This document shows, in pieces, positions 33,401 through 43,748 of a stretch of DNA of 64,000 nucleotides. The first letter of the stretch is position 1, and each line of letters opens with the position of its first letter. Origin of the DNA: Phytopythium helicoides (Eukaryota; Oomycota; Peronosporomycetes; Pythiales; Pythiaceae); the NCBI GenBank assembly GCA_024867545.1, contig JANFNE010000007.1, positions 1,240,001 through 1,304,000 on the forward strand, written 5' to 3'. The position numbers and the translations under genes were made by a program. The notes beneath the pieces were generated by a model that saw only the letters and a program-made list of their open reading frames with translations, was not told the DNA's origin and ran no database searches.

Positions 33401-34442
33401 TGAGGCATCAGCTGGATCGGGTGCATTCTCTCCTCAAGATTTCCTTGAAAGTACACCCCTTCGTGAACGAGCAGCTCTCGAAATCGAACTTGCTCGTGAG
33501 CGAAGCGCTCGCGAAGACTATGAATGCAAACAGCGATTACATGAGACATACGTACGGCGACTTCTAGAAGACCAGAGAGTGATGGAAGTCGCTCTTTCCA
33601 AGACCCTCGAAGCCTCACAAGTCGAGTGCAAGCAACTTCAAGCTCGCATTGAGCAGCTTGAGCACTATCAACGACTCGCCCTTGCAAGCAGTGCAGGAGG
33701 TGTCGCCTTCCAGTCATCACCAAATGCTGCAAGACCTCTCATGGCGCCACCGTCACGAGGAGTTAGTACTTCAAATGCTTCAAATATGATGCAGGTGCCG
33801 ATGCGACCGGAGCGACCTCGTGACTACCCTTCATCAATAGTGAAAGGCGGTGGAACCAGCCACAAAGAGAAATTCGTGAGCGACTTGGAGAAAGACACCG
33901 GACAGCGCCGGACAGGTCCTGGGGTTGCTCCCAACAGCTCCATGGGATTCAGCAATGGAAATGGAGGTGGCAGTCCTAGTGCTGCACGTCGTCGAAGACA
34001 ATATCCAGGCGGAATCGGCGACCTTGATGCAGCATCCTTGTCTACCTCACCATCGTCGTCGTCGCTTCCAGCTCGCGGCTCGCTAGTAGATCAGGAACTC
34101 TGGTTTCAAGGGGTGCGAACGCTACACTTTGTCGCCTTCTTTGTTTCGGTCTTTTATGTACCGAAACAAGGGGTTTTCCGTGTTGAAGTGCTCAACAGCG
34201 ACACAGAGCAGCAGCAGACAGTGTACGTTCCTCTCGCCGAGATGCAGCAGTTCCTTGTGCAGCATGAACGGAACAAGCGTCGCCGGCTAGGATACAACTC
34301 AGCATCCGAAATTGACGAGGAGAGGGAGTTTAGTATTGTTTTAGAAGATCCTGCAAGGCACAACGAAGTTGTTGAGGCCCTTTTCGATCACGTGAAGGTA
34401 TATGGCGAAGGCACCAGCAACATGCTGCTCGCTTTTGAGTAA
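21421..34442 (+). CDS. Giant coiled-coil protein with hendecad repeats (4276 aa)
   Basis: Four exons in phase: 21421-22082, 22154-22225, 22297-27970 and 28020-34442, with introns of 71, 71 and 49 nt. The first 200 residues are disordered and Pro/Ser-rich. From about 22297 the protein is nearly continuous coiled coil for more than 3500 residues. Three stretches have strict 11-residue periodicity (22475-23110, 25655-25920, 27055-27770); the last is 22 copies of the type ADERLAAVQRE. The tail is Ser/Gly-rich, then a conserved-looking C-terminal segment (FRVEVLNSDTEQQQTVYVPL). Such size suggests a structural role at centrosome, basal body, Golgi or cortex, but no defining domain is seen. It follows the RCC1 gene by 226 bp on the same strand; its stop is 18 bp from the convergent CABLES-like stop. 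Confidence 0.92.
27055..27770 (+). repeat. 33-bp coding repeats encoding 11-residue coiled-coil units
   Basis: Twenty-two consecutive 11-codon units follow the pattern (A/x)DERLAAxQRE, nearly identical in the central ten (27370-27640). No heptad breaks or indels interrupt the period. Confidence 0.9.
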
Positions 34443-34460
34443 AGTTTGAATAGAATTATC

Positions 34461-36586
34461 TCACAATGCGGTTGCCTTGGCACTGTCTTTCGATTCGTCT
34501 GACGCATCGTTAGTCTTGTCGTCAACTTGTTTGTCTGCTCGCTCGTCTTGCACTTTCTCTCTATGTTGTTTTGGTCGCAATGCGAGTGCTCCGCGACCAC
34601 TCCACCACTGTGCAAACGATACACGGTTCCAAGAGAACATGGACAAATCATCGTCTCCTTCAACTGAATGTTGCCTCACGAGGTGGGGTTCCTCTTCATC
34701 CTCTTCGCTCAGCAAACCGTCGACATCCGTGCCTTCCTCTTCTTCCTCTTCCTCCTCTTCACGCTCGTCTCTTGCTTTCTGCGCCATCTGCTGCTCTTCG
34801 ATCATGAGTAGTGTTGAGTATGCGGTAAACGCGTCGTCGTCCAAGTACTTGCGTGGGTTGCTTTCGATCAACTTTAGCAAACGCGTGAAATGTGGTTGGA
34901 CCTCGCTAATGGGTACGTGTAGGTTGAAAGAAAGCTGGGCATACACCATGAACTCAGCCTGGAGCACCTCGCGCGCTGGGATTGAGTGTACTTGGTCAAT
35001 GTCTGCAAGCACTTTGCGGATAACAGTCTTCATCGCCACCGCACCTTTGGGCTCGTTGAATTTGGCTGCCAGTAGTAGACATACTGCCATGTACAGCTTG
35101 CGATTCGCCTTGGTCACGTATCGATTCAGTACCAGCTTCTCGAAGAGAAGACAGGCAAGTCCACCCGTCGCGACTTCAAGGTCAGCGCGCTGGCAAGAAG
35201 CCAATGCTTCGCGCTTCAGGTTGCGGATTTTGCTCAGCGACAGCCCAGTGTCAGCAAGCCAAGGGTGCTTCTCTTGGAACTTTTTGTTGAGCTCTTCCTT
35301 GAGTTCGTGTGGCTTTACGAACAGCAATATGCTGCTCACCACCGGACCAATGTTCTTGTCTCCTCGAACAACATGGCGATGGCGACCTTGGCGAAACTCA
35401 GGGTCGTCGAGATAGTTTGCGACATAAGGCGGCGAAGGCTCAGGGTGTGCGTCTTCACTGTCGCGTTCGCGGCTGCATGGGCACCACGTCGCGTGCAGCA
35501 GCCTGTAGTACGACTTCCCGCGCCAGTCATAGTAGCTCTGTGGAGTTTCAAGGTTGCCGACAGACGCAAATCTTCTGCGCATGGCCGTGGACGCCGTGGT
35601 CGCTGCTGCAGATGCGGTCGTGGCGTTGCCGTTGTACTGATACGGGCACGGAAACGAGTAGTCAGTCGTTGTTATGAACGTCGAGCGATCAATGGCAGCC
35701 ACTCACATGAAGGATCGTGGAGGTCGCGATGGGATATCCGCATGCGCTCGAGAAGAAGAGCCGCGCGTCGGGCAGTCCCTGCTGCGCGGTGACTCCTTCC
35801 CATCGCCTCACGACCGCCGATGCCGCTGGATACTTGGTGGTAAAGCGGTAGCGGAAGAGCGCCGGGACACGCACGATGGTGGCGTCCATTCCTGGCAGCC
35901 GTCGGCCGGCGAGCCCTTCGTTCCCGCTGGACGACGCCGCGGACTGCACGGACCGCTTGCGGTCGTTAGCTCCGTCCATGTGTGCCGAGGACGACGAGGA
36001 TGACGACGACGAGAGCGAGGACGACGGCGACGACGCCTGCAGGTCTCCGTCGGGTCCTCTTGCCCTGTGGCGGCGGTGTCGGCGTCCTGTCGACGCGTAG
36101 TCGTTGTTCAGCGCCGCGGCCCTGGCGGCCTCAGCTCCCTCTGCGGCCGCTCGCTCCGAGCGCATGGGGATGTTCTGCAGGAAGTCGAGCGCCGCGATGT
36201 CGCGCGTGACCTTGCGCGCGTGCAGGTGCCTCGACCGCTCGCTCTGCACGCTCGGCGTGGCCTCGTTCTGCTGCTCCAGCGTCCGCGTCGTCAGCTTCTC
36301 CCCCCTCTACCGCCACAACCTCCTCCTTCAGCCCTCACGCCCCGAAACGCACCGTCTTGACGAGCAGCAGCGCGCGGCTCGGCGCCGCCGGCGGAGACGC
36401 GAGCGGAGAGTCGACGTGGCGCACGATCGGCGCGCGCAGCAGCGGCACGCGCGGCTCCTGCGGCTCCTGCGGCTGCTCGGGCGTCGCCTGCGGCTGCTGC
36501 GCGCCGTCCGCGGGCCCTGCGGCCGTCGCAGCGCGCGCCAGAGCGGCGCCATCACCACCTCCTCGCTCCATCATCTTTGGCTCCAT
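34461..36586 (-). CDS. CABLES-like cyclin-box protein
   Basis: Exons 36586-36353, 36294-35707 and 35636-34461 join in phase to give 665 residues. Similarity to animal CABLES (Cdk5 and Abl enzyme substrate) is visible in two places: IAALDFLQNIPM in the N-terminal half, and a cyclin-box region with SSILLFVKPHELKEELNKKF, LSLSKIRNLKRE, LLFEKLVLNRYVTKANRKLY and CLLLAAKFNE. In animals CABLES links CDKs to tyrosine kinases and the cell cycle; here a CDK-binding role is inferred. Low-complexity tracts are a Ser run (about 36000) and a ten-Glu run (about 34740). The last intron starts with GTGAGT and ends in ATCAG. The stop is 18 bp from that of the giant coiled-coil gene. Confidence 0.85.
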
Positions 36587-36955
36587 GGCGGCTCGCAGCG
36601 TACCCCCTGGAAGCGTACCCCTGGTGACGCAGGCCACGTGGCGCCGGCACAAGCGCCGGGTAAGGTTGCGCATCGGTTGCTGCCATTTAGTGGGTCAGCG
36701 TACCCTACGTTTTACACCCCCTCTGTCTACTCTTAACCTTTGTTATTCTATATAGATATATTTGACGAAGCTGAAGTATCATGTAGTGTATATATAATAA
36801 ACCTTACACATCCAATGCGTAATCGCTGCGCGTAAAACCGGAGGTCGCACCGCCCGCTCCCCCCGGTTCCCCCACCGCTCGTTCACAACTCGGAACGCCC
36901 TGGAAGCCGCAGCCGCTTCCCCCGCCGCTCGCTCCGCCGCCCGCCGCCGCTCAAT
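36587..36955. promoter_or_regulatory. Divergent intergenic region CABLES-like / SDHD
   Basis: These 369 bp lie between two start codons and are expected to contain both promoters. A central AT-rich stretch (about 36735-36810, with TATATAGATATATTTG and TATATATAATAAACC) stands out in otherwise GC-rich DNA and could be the nucleosome-free core. No single element can be assigned. Confidence 0.4.
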
Positions 36956-37502
36956 ATGCTGATGCAGCGCGCGTTGCTTCGCTCGGGGGCGCTGGGCGCT
37001 CGCCAGGGCGCTCGCCAGTTGCGCACGAGTGCGTGCTGCATCGATGTTTTTCACTTGATTTCAGTATACTGACGCCGCGTTTCCGGTGGTCCTCCTGCGC
37101 GCAGCCTCGCCCGCCAAGTGGACCGAGAACAAGCAGCTCAGCGGCCTCGCGGGGCTCATCGAGGCCGACAACGCCACGTTCACCACCAAGCTGTACCACC
37201 TCACGAGCGCCGGGCTCGCGGGCGCCGTGCCGCTCGCGTTCGTGCTCAGCCCCTCGCCGCTCAACCTGCCCGTGGACCTCGCGCTCGGCGTGCTCATCCC
37301 GCTGCACGCGCACGTCGGCATGAACAACGTCATCTCGGACTACGTGCCCAAGAGCAGCCGCCAGCTCGCGCGCGTCGGATGGCTCGGCGTCACGGCCGTC
37401 ATGCTGCTCGGCTTCCTGCGCGTCAACCTCGAGGGCGCCGGCATCACCGAGACCGTCAAGTCGGTCTGGCGCGAGCCGCCCAGCAAGAAGGCCCAGGAGT
37501 AG
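36956..37502 (+). CDS. Succinate dehydrogenase membrane anchor subunit D (CybS)
   Basis: Exon 1 (36956-37028) and exon 2 (37105-37502) are joined by a 76-nt GTGCGT...GCGCAG intron that makes the junction RQLRT-TSPAKWTENKQLSG; 156 residues. The N-terminus (MLMQRALLRSGALGARQGAR) is a mitochondrial presequence. Three hydrophobic helices follow. LGVLIPLHAHVGMNNVISDY matches the SDHD signature, with the haem-ligand His and the ubiquinone-site Asp-Tyr pair. It anchors complex II in the inner membrane and binds haem b and ubiquinone. A shorter 36-nt intron ending at the TTTCAG of the embedded motif was tested and gives the wrong phase. Confidence 0.9.
37051..37067 (+). promoter_or_regulatory. Recurrent motif CACTTGNNNTCAGTAT, copy 3 (inside SDHD intron)
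   Basis: TCACTTGATTTCAGTAT lies in the predicted first intron of SDHD. It continues into a perfect palindrome TCAGTATACTGA (37061-37072). Confidence 0.5.
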
Positions 37503-37564
37503 GCGCCCGGCCATCTCTGGTTGAGGTGCTCGAGCGAGTCGCGGCGCGTTCACTAGCAGCAACC

Positions 37565-37605
37565 CCTCGCGGCCGCGCAGTGGGAAATGCTGCGCGGCCG
37601 CGAGG
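37565..37605. terminator. Strong GC hairpin 63 bp after the SDHD stop
   Basis: CCTCGCGGCCGCGCAG is followed, after a 9-nt loop, by its perfect reverse complement. A run of eight A follows at 37613-37620. The 16-bp stem lies in the expected 3' UTR. In a nuclear gene it may affect 3'-end formation or mRNA stability; that function is inferred. Confidence 0.6.
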
Positions 37606-38387
37606 CAGGGACAAAAAAAATGAATATAACACCAGCTAATGAAGCGCCGTTCTTGCAGACGTCGGCTAGGAGTGTATGGTTTGGCTGTTCGTGATGAGGA
37701 GCTTGTGTTGCCTGTTGCTCGATGAGGAATCTGAAAACCGTGGATTGTGGTGCAGACTGAACTATTGTGTCCTCCAACAACAGTATTAATGCCACGGGGC
37801 ATTTGGTAGCACAACATCCACAAGAATGCAATGGAAAGCACAAACAATGGGTATCGGTATGTGTCGCTTCCTTCCACCTAAAGTTTTGGAATGTTGAAAC
37901 TCAATCTAGGCAGCACCCACTCGGTGTCTGAACGCAACCGAAGTCGACGTAGGCACCACGAAGAAATGCTCAATCTAGGCCACATCCTTCACTCCTTTCA
38001 AATACAGACTATCGAGTTTGTGTTGGAACAGCTCCGCATCGTCCTCGCGTAAGCTTAAGTCACTTGGGCGAACATGTACTTTGAGCGATTTGAGTAGTTA
38101 CGATCGGAATGTGCCATAGTGAGCGAGGTCAGGACAGACATGACAATAATTGAAGTCAATCAGTGCTCTGTAACAAGTCTTTGGAACGCGGCGGATCTAT
38201 TGCATCACACTTCATATAAAAGTCTGGGAAGTGCTTGCAAATGTCGCCGAAAGTGGTTTCAATCGATCATGTATAAAAAGCAGAAGTTGGAAGACTGAAA
38301 CTCTTCGTTGAAACTCCTGCGTAGAAGGAGTATTCAGCGTGTGGTCTCTCTGGAAACATATTGAGATCGTCCAAGCCTCGACAACGT
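37606..38387. other. Intergenic region upstream of the third ankyrin gene
   Basis: No coding potential is seen. Two TATA-like strings on the gene strand, CATATAAAAG (38213-38222) and GTATAAAAAG (38271-38280), lie 166 and 108 bp before the ATG. Composition is more AT-rich than around the neighbouring housekeeping genes. Confidence 0.4.
38271..38280 (+). promoter_or_regulatory. Possible TATA box of ankyrin gene 3
   Basis: GTATAAAAAG lies 108 bp before the ATG at 38388. Most oomycete promoters are thought to lack TATA boxes, so this is weakly supported. Confidence 0.3.
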
Positions 38388-41300
38388 ATGAGCAGTGATC
38401 TGTTCAATGCTGTGTCCAACAAGCATGCAGCGAAAGCGCGCCGACTGATCCATGCTGGAGCAAGCGTGAACTGGACGACAAGCTCATGTTGGTCACTAAT
38501 CTACATTGCTCTCAACAATCGAGACGAGCCAATGATGCAGCTTTTAGTTGACGCAAAAGCAAATGTCAACTTTGTCGACAACGATCACAAGACTGTGCTA
38601 CATTTTGCGGCATCACGTGGATACGAGAAGGCCGTGCACATGCTAATTCAAGCAAACGCAAATGTTGACGCCACAGACAAACACGGCATGTCTCCACTGC
38701 ACTATGCCGCTGACGAAGGCCATGGAAATGTGGTGAAGCTATTGATTGAAGCAAATGCCAGCGTGAACGCCACTGACGTCGATGGCAAGATCGCCCTTCA
38801 TTTTGCCGCTGCTGGTGGCCACCAGAATGCAGTGAAACTATTGATCGCAGCAAATGCTGCCGTGGATGCCGTAGACAAAGACTGCATGGCATCGCTTCAT
38901 TACGCCACTGTGGGACGACATGAGAATGTAATGAAACTGTTGATTGAAGCTAATGCCAACGTCGATGCTGTTGGAAAAGACGGCATGACTTCGTTGCATT
39001 TTGCGGCTGTCGGCGGACAGGAGAACTTGATGAAGCTATTGATTGCAGCAAACGCCAACGTGGATGCCGTTGGAAAAGATGGCATGAGTTTGCTTCATTT
39101 CGCCGCTGTCGGCGGGTACGAAAAATTCATGCAGCTTCTGATAGGCGCAAATGCAAACTTGAGCGCAAAAGACAAGAAAGGGGAGATTCCGTTAGATACC
39201 GCAGCAAATGCTAACCAAGAGGCTTTGGTTCGTATGTTGGTTACAGCAAAAGCAAATGCGAGCGCGCAAGTAATGAGAGAAGGTCATCTTAATGACCAGT
39301 CAGCTGCTTCGTCCAAACACAACCGTGGTGGTCGTACCAATGATCAGCTCGAACAAAAGGTTGCAGCTCAACCTCGTGCAAATACTCGAGTCACGAATGA
39401 GGCTAGTTCAGTGCCACTGGCAAATGAGCCAGTAGACACGATTTCCACGAAGCAGCATTCTCCCCTTCATGTTGCTGTCTCAGGTGGACAGATTGCTGAA
39501 GTGCGAGCTCTGATCGACTCAGGTGCTGATGTAAACGCATACGATGCTGATGGTTTAACGCCACTTCTTCTCGCCGCTCAAAATGGTCACGATGTTATTG
39601 TCAGTGAACTGATAGAAGGTGGAGCCGACGTAGAGCTTGAGTCGGAATCATCATGCCAAGATGAAAGTGCTACAGCGACGCATGTGCCCATGAACGCGCT
39701 ACAATATGCATGTGCTCATGGCCACACTATCGTAGTGCAAATGCTGCTTGACGCTGAAGCAAGATTGGATACTGACATAGCACACAGCTTTCCACTAATT
39801 CTCGCCGCGCGAACGGGTCACTATACGATCGCCAAGATGCTCATAGATCATGGCGCGGGCCTCCATACTGTTGACAATGATCAGCGTTCGGCACTGCACT
39901 GGGCGAGCTTGGAAGGGCACACGTCCGTAGTTCGTCTCCTCATCCAATCCAGAGCTGAAACAGAGGTGCCTGACGCAAGTGGTATGACTCCGTTATTGTT
40001 TGCTGCCGCTAATGGGCATATCGAAGTGGTGCGAATCCTACTCGGCGCTGGGGCCAATGTATTCGCGAATGGACTTGATGCCCAGAAAATTGCGACTTCA
40101 AACAAGCACGATGAAGTGGCAGCAGTGATCAGTCGGGCACTTGAGCCTCAGAAAACTAGACCCTCCACAGAGTCTCAAGCAGACAACGATGAGACCATGA
40201 TGAGGGCAAACAAGGTCAATCTGTTAGCTGCGGCACAAATGGGTGACCTTGCAGTCACGCAGATCCGTTTGCTTGCTGGTGCAAATGTGAATGCAGTGGA
40301 TGGGCGTGGGTGGACACCACTTATGCACGCTGCATGCTTCGGTTATGATACGGTTGTTCATCTCCTCATTTCTAGTGGTGCAAACCTCGAGGCTGCCGAA
40401 ACTGATGACAACAGAACAGCTTTGTATCTAGCTTGTTCATTCGGACATGAAGGGGTTGTTCGTGCTCTAATGAAGGCTGGGGCTAACATCAACACAAGTG
40501 ACAAGGCAGGGCGAACCCCACTGATGCAAGCGATATGCAAGCGAAAGGATGCAATCGTCACAATGCTTGTTGAGGGAGGAGCTGATGTCGAAGCCATGGA
40601 CTTGAGCAGAAGGACCCCACTTTTGTGGGCTAGCTTGAAGGGTAACGCTGCAGCGGTACAAGTGTTGATCAGCGCCAAAGCAAACTTGGAAGCAGCGTAC
40701 TCTAGTGGCCAAACCCCACTGCTTGTGGCATCCAGATGCGGCAATGAGATCGTTGCGAGTTTGCTAATCGATGCTGGTGTAAACCTTGAAGCAACAGACA
40801 GCAAAGGCAACACAGCGCTGATTGTGGCATGCGATCAAGGCAATCTTGATGTCGCTCGGTTGCTAATCAATGCAAATGCCAATGCTGATGCGGTTAACAA
40901 CCATGGATTGACTGCTCTGAAGGCGGCAGCTCTCAAAGATGACAGCGCACTGGTCCAGTTGCTCATCAACTCTCGAAATGCTAAGGTTTCGAGTGCTGTT
41001 CAAGCTCGAGTCCGAGAGCTACGACAGTCGCTGCAAAGTGAAGAGCAGCTGGCTCTGCTAGGAGGTCTCGAGAAGATCTTCAACGAGATCCTCCAGTTTG
41101 TGCTTTCAGCATCTTCTCAGCCACAGGTATCTCGACTACGTGGCACTGAGCCAGAAACTGATTGTGCGAAAACCAGTGTCCATCCAACCTGCCCGCGCTC
41201 CCCAACAAAATCCAGCAAATCGATCGAAACCAGAGCCGGAAGTGGCATCAAGGTTCTGGACGACATTAGTCAGTTCCCCACGCACCTCGCCGTCCATCAT

Positions 41301-41507
41301 TCCAAGGGCGATCTGAACCTCTTCAAGGCTTCCATGGCCGACCAGAACACAAAAGGCGGGGCGTCGAGCCCAACGATGAGGGTCCAGCAGACGCAAGCAG
41401 ACAGCTCCTCTACGTCCGTAGACGCTACCGCAGCCGAGTACGCGTTCCAGCTCGGATACGCCGAAGTGGGTGACTTCCTGGCTCAAAGCATGCGCTTCGA
41501 CATCTGA
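38388..41507 (+). CDS. Large ankyrin-repeat protein, third paralogue
   Basis: Single exon, 1039 residues from ATG 38388; the frame is open upstream, but this is the first ATG and gives MSSDLFNAVSNKHAAKARRL. Block 1 has about eight repeats (TSLHFAAVGGQENLMKLLIA type), diverged less than those of block 2. After a linker at about 39260-39440, block 2 includes GWTPLMHAACFGYDTVVHLL and NRTALYLACSFGHEGVVRAL, shared with both minus-strand paralogues. The tail after 41000 is non-ankyrin and contains FPTHLAVHHSKGDLNLF, then a short AEYAFQLGYAEVGDFLAQSM, matching AQFAYALGYRDLGDHLVQKL of the 6783-11081 protein. This module is truncated compared with the other two. The protein-binding role is unknown. 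Confidence 0.93.
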   Translation: MSSDLFNAVSNKHAAKARRLIHAGASVNWTTSSCWSLIYIALNNRDEPMMQLLVDAKANVNFVDNDHKTVLHFAASRGYEKAVHMLIQANANVDATDKHGMSPLHYAADEGHGNVVKLLIEANASVNATDVDGKIALHFAAAGGHQNAVKLLIAANAAVDAVDKDCMASLHYATVGRHENVMKLLIEANANVDAVGKDGMTSLHFAAVGGQENLMKLLIAANANVDAVGKDGMSLLHFAAVGGYEKFMQLLIGANANLSAKDKKGEIPLDTAANANQEALVRMLVTAKANASAQVMREGHLNDQSAASSKHNRGGRTNDQLEQKVAAQPRANTRVTNEASSVPLANEPVDTISTKQHSPLHVAVSGGQIAEVRALIDSGADVNAYDADGLTPLLLAAQNGHDVIVSELIEGGADVELESESSCQDESATATHVPMNALQYACAHGHTIVVQMLLDAEARLDTDIAHSFPLILAARTGHYTIAKMLIDHGAGLHTVDNDQRSALHWASLEGHTSVVRLLIQSRAETEVPDASGMTPLLFAAANGHIEVVRILLGAGANVFANGLDAQKIATSNKHDEVAAVISRALEPQKTRPSTESQADNDETMMRANKVNLLAAAQMGDLAVTQIRLLAGANVNAVDGRGWTPLMHAACFGYDTVVHLLISSGANLEAAETDDNRTALYLACSFGHEGVVRALMKAGANINTSDKAGRTPLMQAICKRKDAIVTMLVEGGADVEAMDLSRRTPLLWASLKGNAAAVQVLISAKANLEAAYSSGQTPLLVASRCGNEIVASLLIDAGVNLEATDSKGNTALIVACDQGNLDVARLLINANANADAVNNHGLTALKAAALKDDSALVQLLINSRNAKVSSAVQARVRELRQSLQSEEQLALLGGLEKIFNEILQFVLSASSQPQVSRLRGTEPETDCAKTSVHPTCPRSPTKSSKSIETRAGSGIKVLDDISQFPTHLAVHHSKGDLNLFKASMADQNTKGGASSPTMRVQQTQADSSSTSVDATAAEYAFQLGYAEVGDFLAQSMRFDI

Positions 41508-41752
41508 GCGTCAAGCTCACGTTGAAAAAAAAAAATCTACAACCAGGCACAGCACCAAGTGCTTTTCACTTCTCTTGCATTCTCACTTTGGAAATAAAGC
41601 TCTCCATGCTCCAACACGCTCGTTCATCGATCGATTTCTCATTCTGTCTTTCGCATTCCGGCCGAGTTGAAGTTGTCCTCAACTGTTCACCGGTGTCGTA
41701 CCGGTAGCGCCGAGCTAACTGCTGCTCAGTAGTGGCCATTTCGAGACCGAGC

Positions 41753-43467
41753 ATGGCGGTGGTGGAGGTGGACGAGGAGCCGCTGCCCGCGGGCTGGGAG
41801 GTGGCCATGTCTCGCTCCAAGGGCATGCCGTACTACTACAACGCGCGCAGCAAGAAGGTCTACTGGGTGGACTCTGCGCTGCCCACGGGCTGGGCGCACC
41901 AGTTCGACAGCAAGGGCGTCACCTTCTACTTCCACATCAAGGACAAGAACGCCACGCTCACGTACGACAAGCCCGTGCTGCGCGGAGGCGGCTCGGCTAG
42001 CGCGCCCGACTCGCCAGACCCGCTGCCGGTGCCCGCGCCGACGTACTCGGAGGACGGAGGCAGCCCCAGGAGGGGCCGCAGCGACTCGGCGGCGTCCTCC
42101 ACGGCGTCCTGGAGGGCTCAAGACGACGTCGGATCGCCTGCAGCGCCCGCGAGGAGGATGGAGAGGAAGAAGTCCAACTCGCTCATGGATCTGCTCTCTC
42201 CCGGCCCTCCGGCGCTCTCCAACGAACAGTCTCCAGGTTGGCTTGTCGAGGGTTTCGAGTCGGGGTTTTGGTCGAGTGCTGATGGCGTTTTGCTGACCAT
42301 GAGGTAGAGGCGCCAAGGGTGACGTCGGCGCGGATGGACATTTCCAACTTGGTGACGCCGGCAGCGGCCTCCACGTCGACGGTGTTCTCGGCGGCGACGA
42401 CGGCAAGCGGGAGCAAGCGCTCCTATGAGGAGCTGAGCAAGGAGGAAGACCCCGACGCGGCTGCGCAGTTCTACAATAACCTACAGCGCAACGCCATGAG
42501 CGATCGCGCAGACAGCCTGCTGTTCCACATGCGCGCGATGAACAACTGGGTCAAGTCGATCCTTATCAACGAATTCGCCAAGCGCGAGGACCGCGTGCTG
42601 GACCTCGCGTGCGGCAAGGGTGGCGACCTGATGAAGTGGGCCAAGCGAGGTGTGTCCAAGTACGTCGGAGTCGACATTGCGCAGAAGTCGCTCGAGGACG
42701 CGGTCGATCGGTTCTCGTCCAACAATCACCACCGCGATCTGGACGTAGAGTTTATCCAGGGCGACCTTGGCAAGGTGTCGGTTTTGGAAGATGTGTTGCA
42801 CTGCTGGACGAAAGATGCCGGATGGCATGACGCCGTCCCGAACATCGAGCGGTCGTTCTTCAACATCGTTTCTGTTCAGTTCTCGTTCCATTACATGTTT
42901 GGCGAGGAGCAGCGAGCGAGTCGATTTTTCCGCACCGTGCACGACCTGCTGGTGGACGGAGGCGTGATTATCGTGACGACCGTCGACCCGAACAAGGTGC
43001 TGATGAAGTACTTTCAGAACCTTGGCCCCGATAATGACGACGAAGGAGAAAAGCGGGCAGACATCTCTATCCTCGACAACAAGCAGCGTGAGGTGTGCGC
43101 GATCCGCTTCGACGATGAGACTCGCAATAAACTCAAGGGGTTTGAGGCGCCTTCGGAAGGCTCGTTTGGGCTCCGGTACAATTTCACCTTGCGAGATCAA
43201 ATCGATACCGAGAGTGCGGCTGAAGCTGTGGACTTACCCGAGTATCTCGTTCCAGATGATTTGCTGAAGCGAATGCTCAAGGAGCACGGTTTTGAGCTTC
43301 TTTTGAAGCAGAATTTCCACCACTTTATCACCAAGAACAAGGACAAGCGCGAGAATCGCTTACTCCTCGAAAAGATGCACGTCATGAACGTTGATGGAAC
43401 GCTGTCAGACGCTGAGTGGGAGATTGCTGGGCTGTACCAAGTGCTAGCATTCAAGAAAGCGTACTAG
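41753..43467 (+). CDS. mRNA cap guanine-N7 methyltransferase with N-terminal WW domains
   Basis: Exons 41753-42236 and 42308-43467 join at phase 1 over a 71-nt intron; 547 residues. Residues 8-75 hold two WW-like modules: LPAGWEVAMSRSKGMPYYYN and LPTGWAHQFDSKGVTFYFHI. A Ser/Pro/Arg-rich linker follows. From about residue 190 the cap methyltransferase domain begins (FYNNLQRNAMSDRADSLLFH), with SAM motif VLDLACGKGGDLMKW, acidic loop VGVDIAQKS and VQFSFHYMFGEE, all typical of Abd1/RNMT. It should methylate N7 of the 5' guanosine cap on nuclear mRNA. WW domains usually bind proline-rich or phospho-CTD peptides, so they may dock the enzyme on RNA polymerase II (inference). Confidence 0.92.
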
Positions 43468-43748
43468 CTTTCGGTTGCACATTTTTCTCGTTGTGCAATT
43501 CACAGCGAAATCGAAACGGTCTGAAAACACTGTTCACTACTTTAGCCATCCTTCTAGCGTTGTGTTCGGGATCATACCTCCCTGAAGGTTAATCCCTCGA
43601 TGTCGGAACAGACTGAATTTATGCATTAGATTGGCTACCTGTAATCGTTTGCTGATAGGTCAAGAGGCTGAACTGCTACAATCTAATGCAAGCAGATGTG
43701 ATGCATCTCGACTTCGTTTCAAATTGAATGCCCTCCTATATTAATTGT

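Noticed and set aside
34111..34168. Possible intron in the last part of the giant coiled-coil gene (GTGCGA...ACAAG)
   Set aside because: Its removal would shift the frame and destroy the well-formed C-terminal sequence; the stretch reads through in frame.
37029..37064. A 36-nt intron in SDHD ending in TTTCAG
   Set aside because: The reading phase does not fit; the 76-nt intron to 37104 gives a correct junction.
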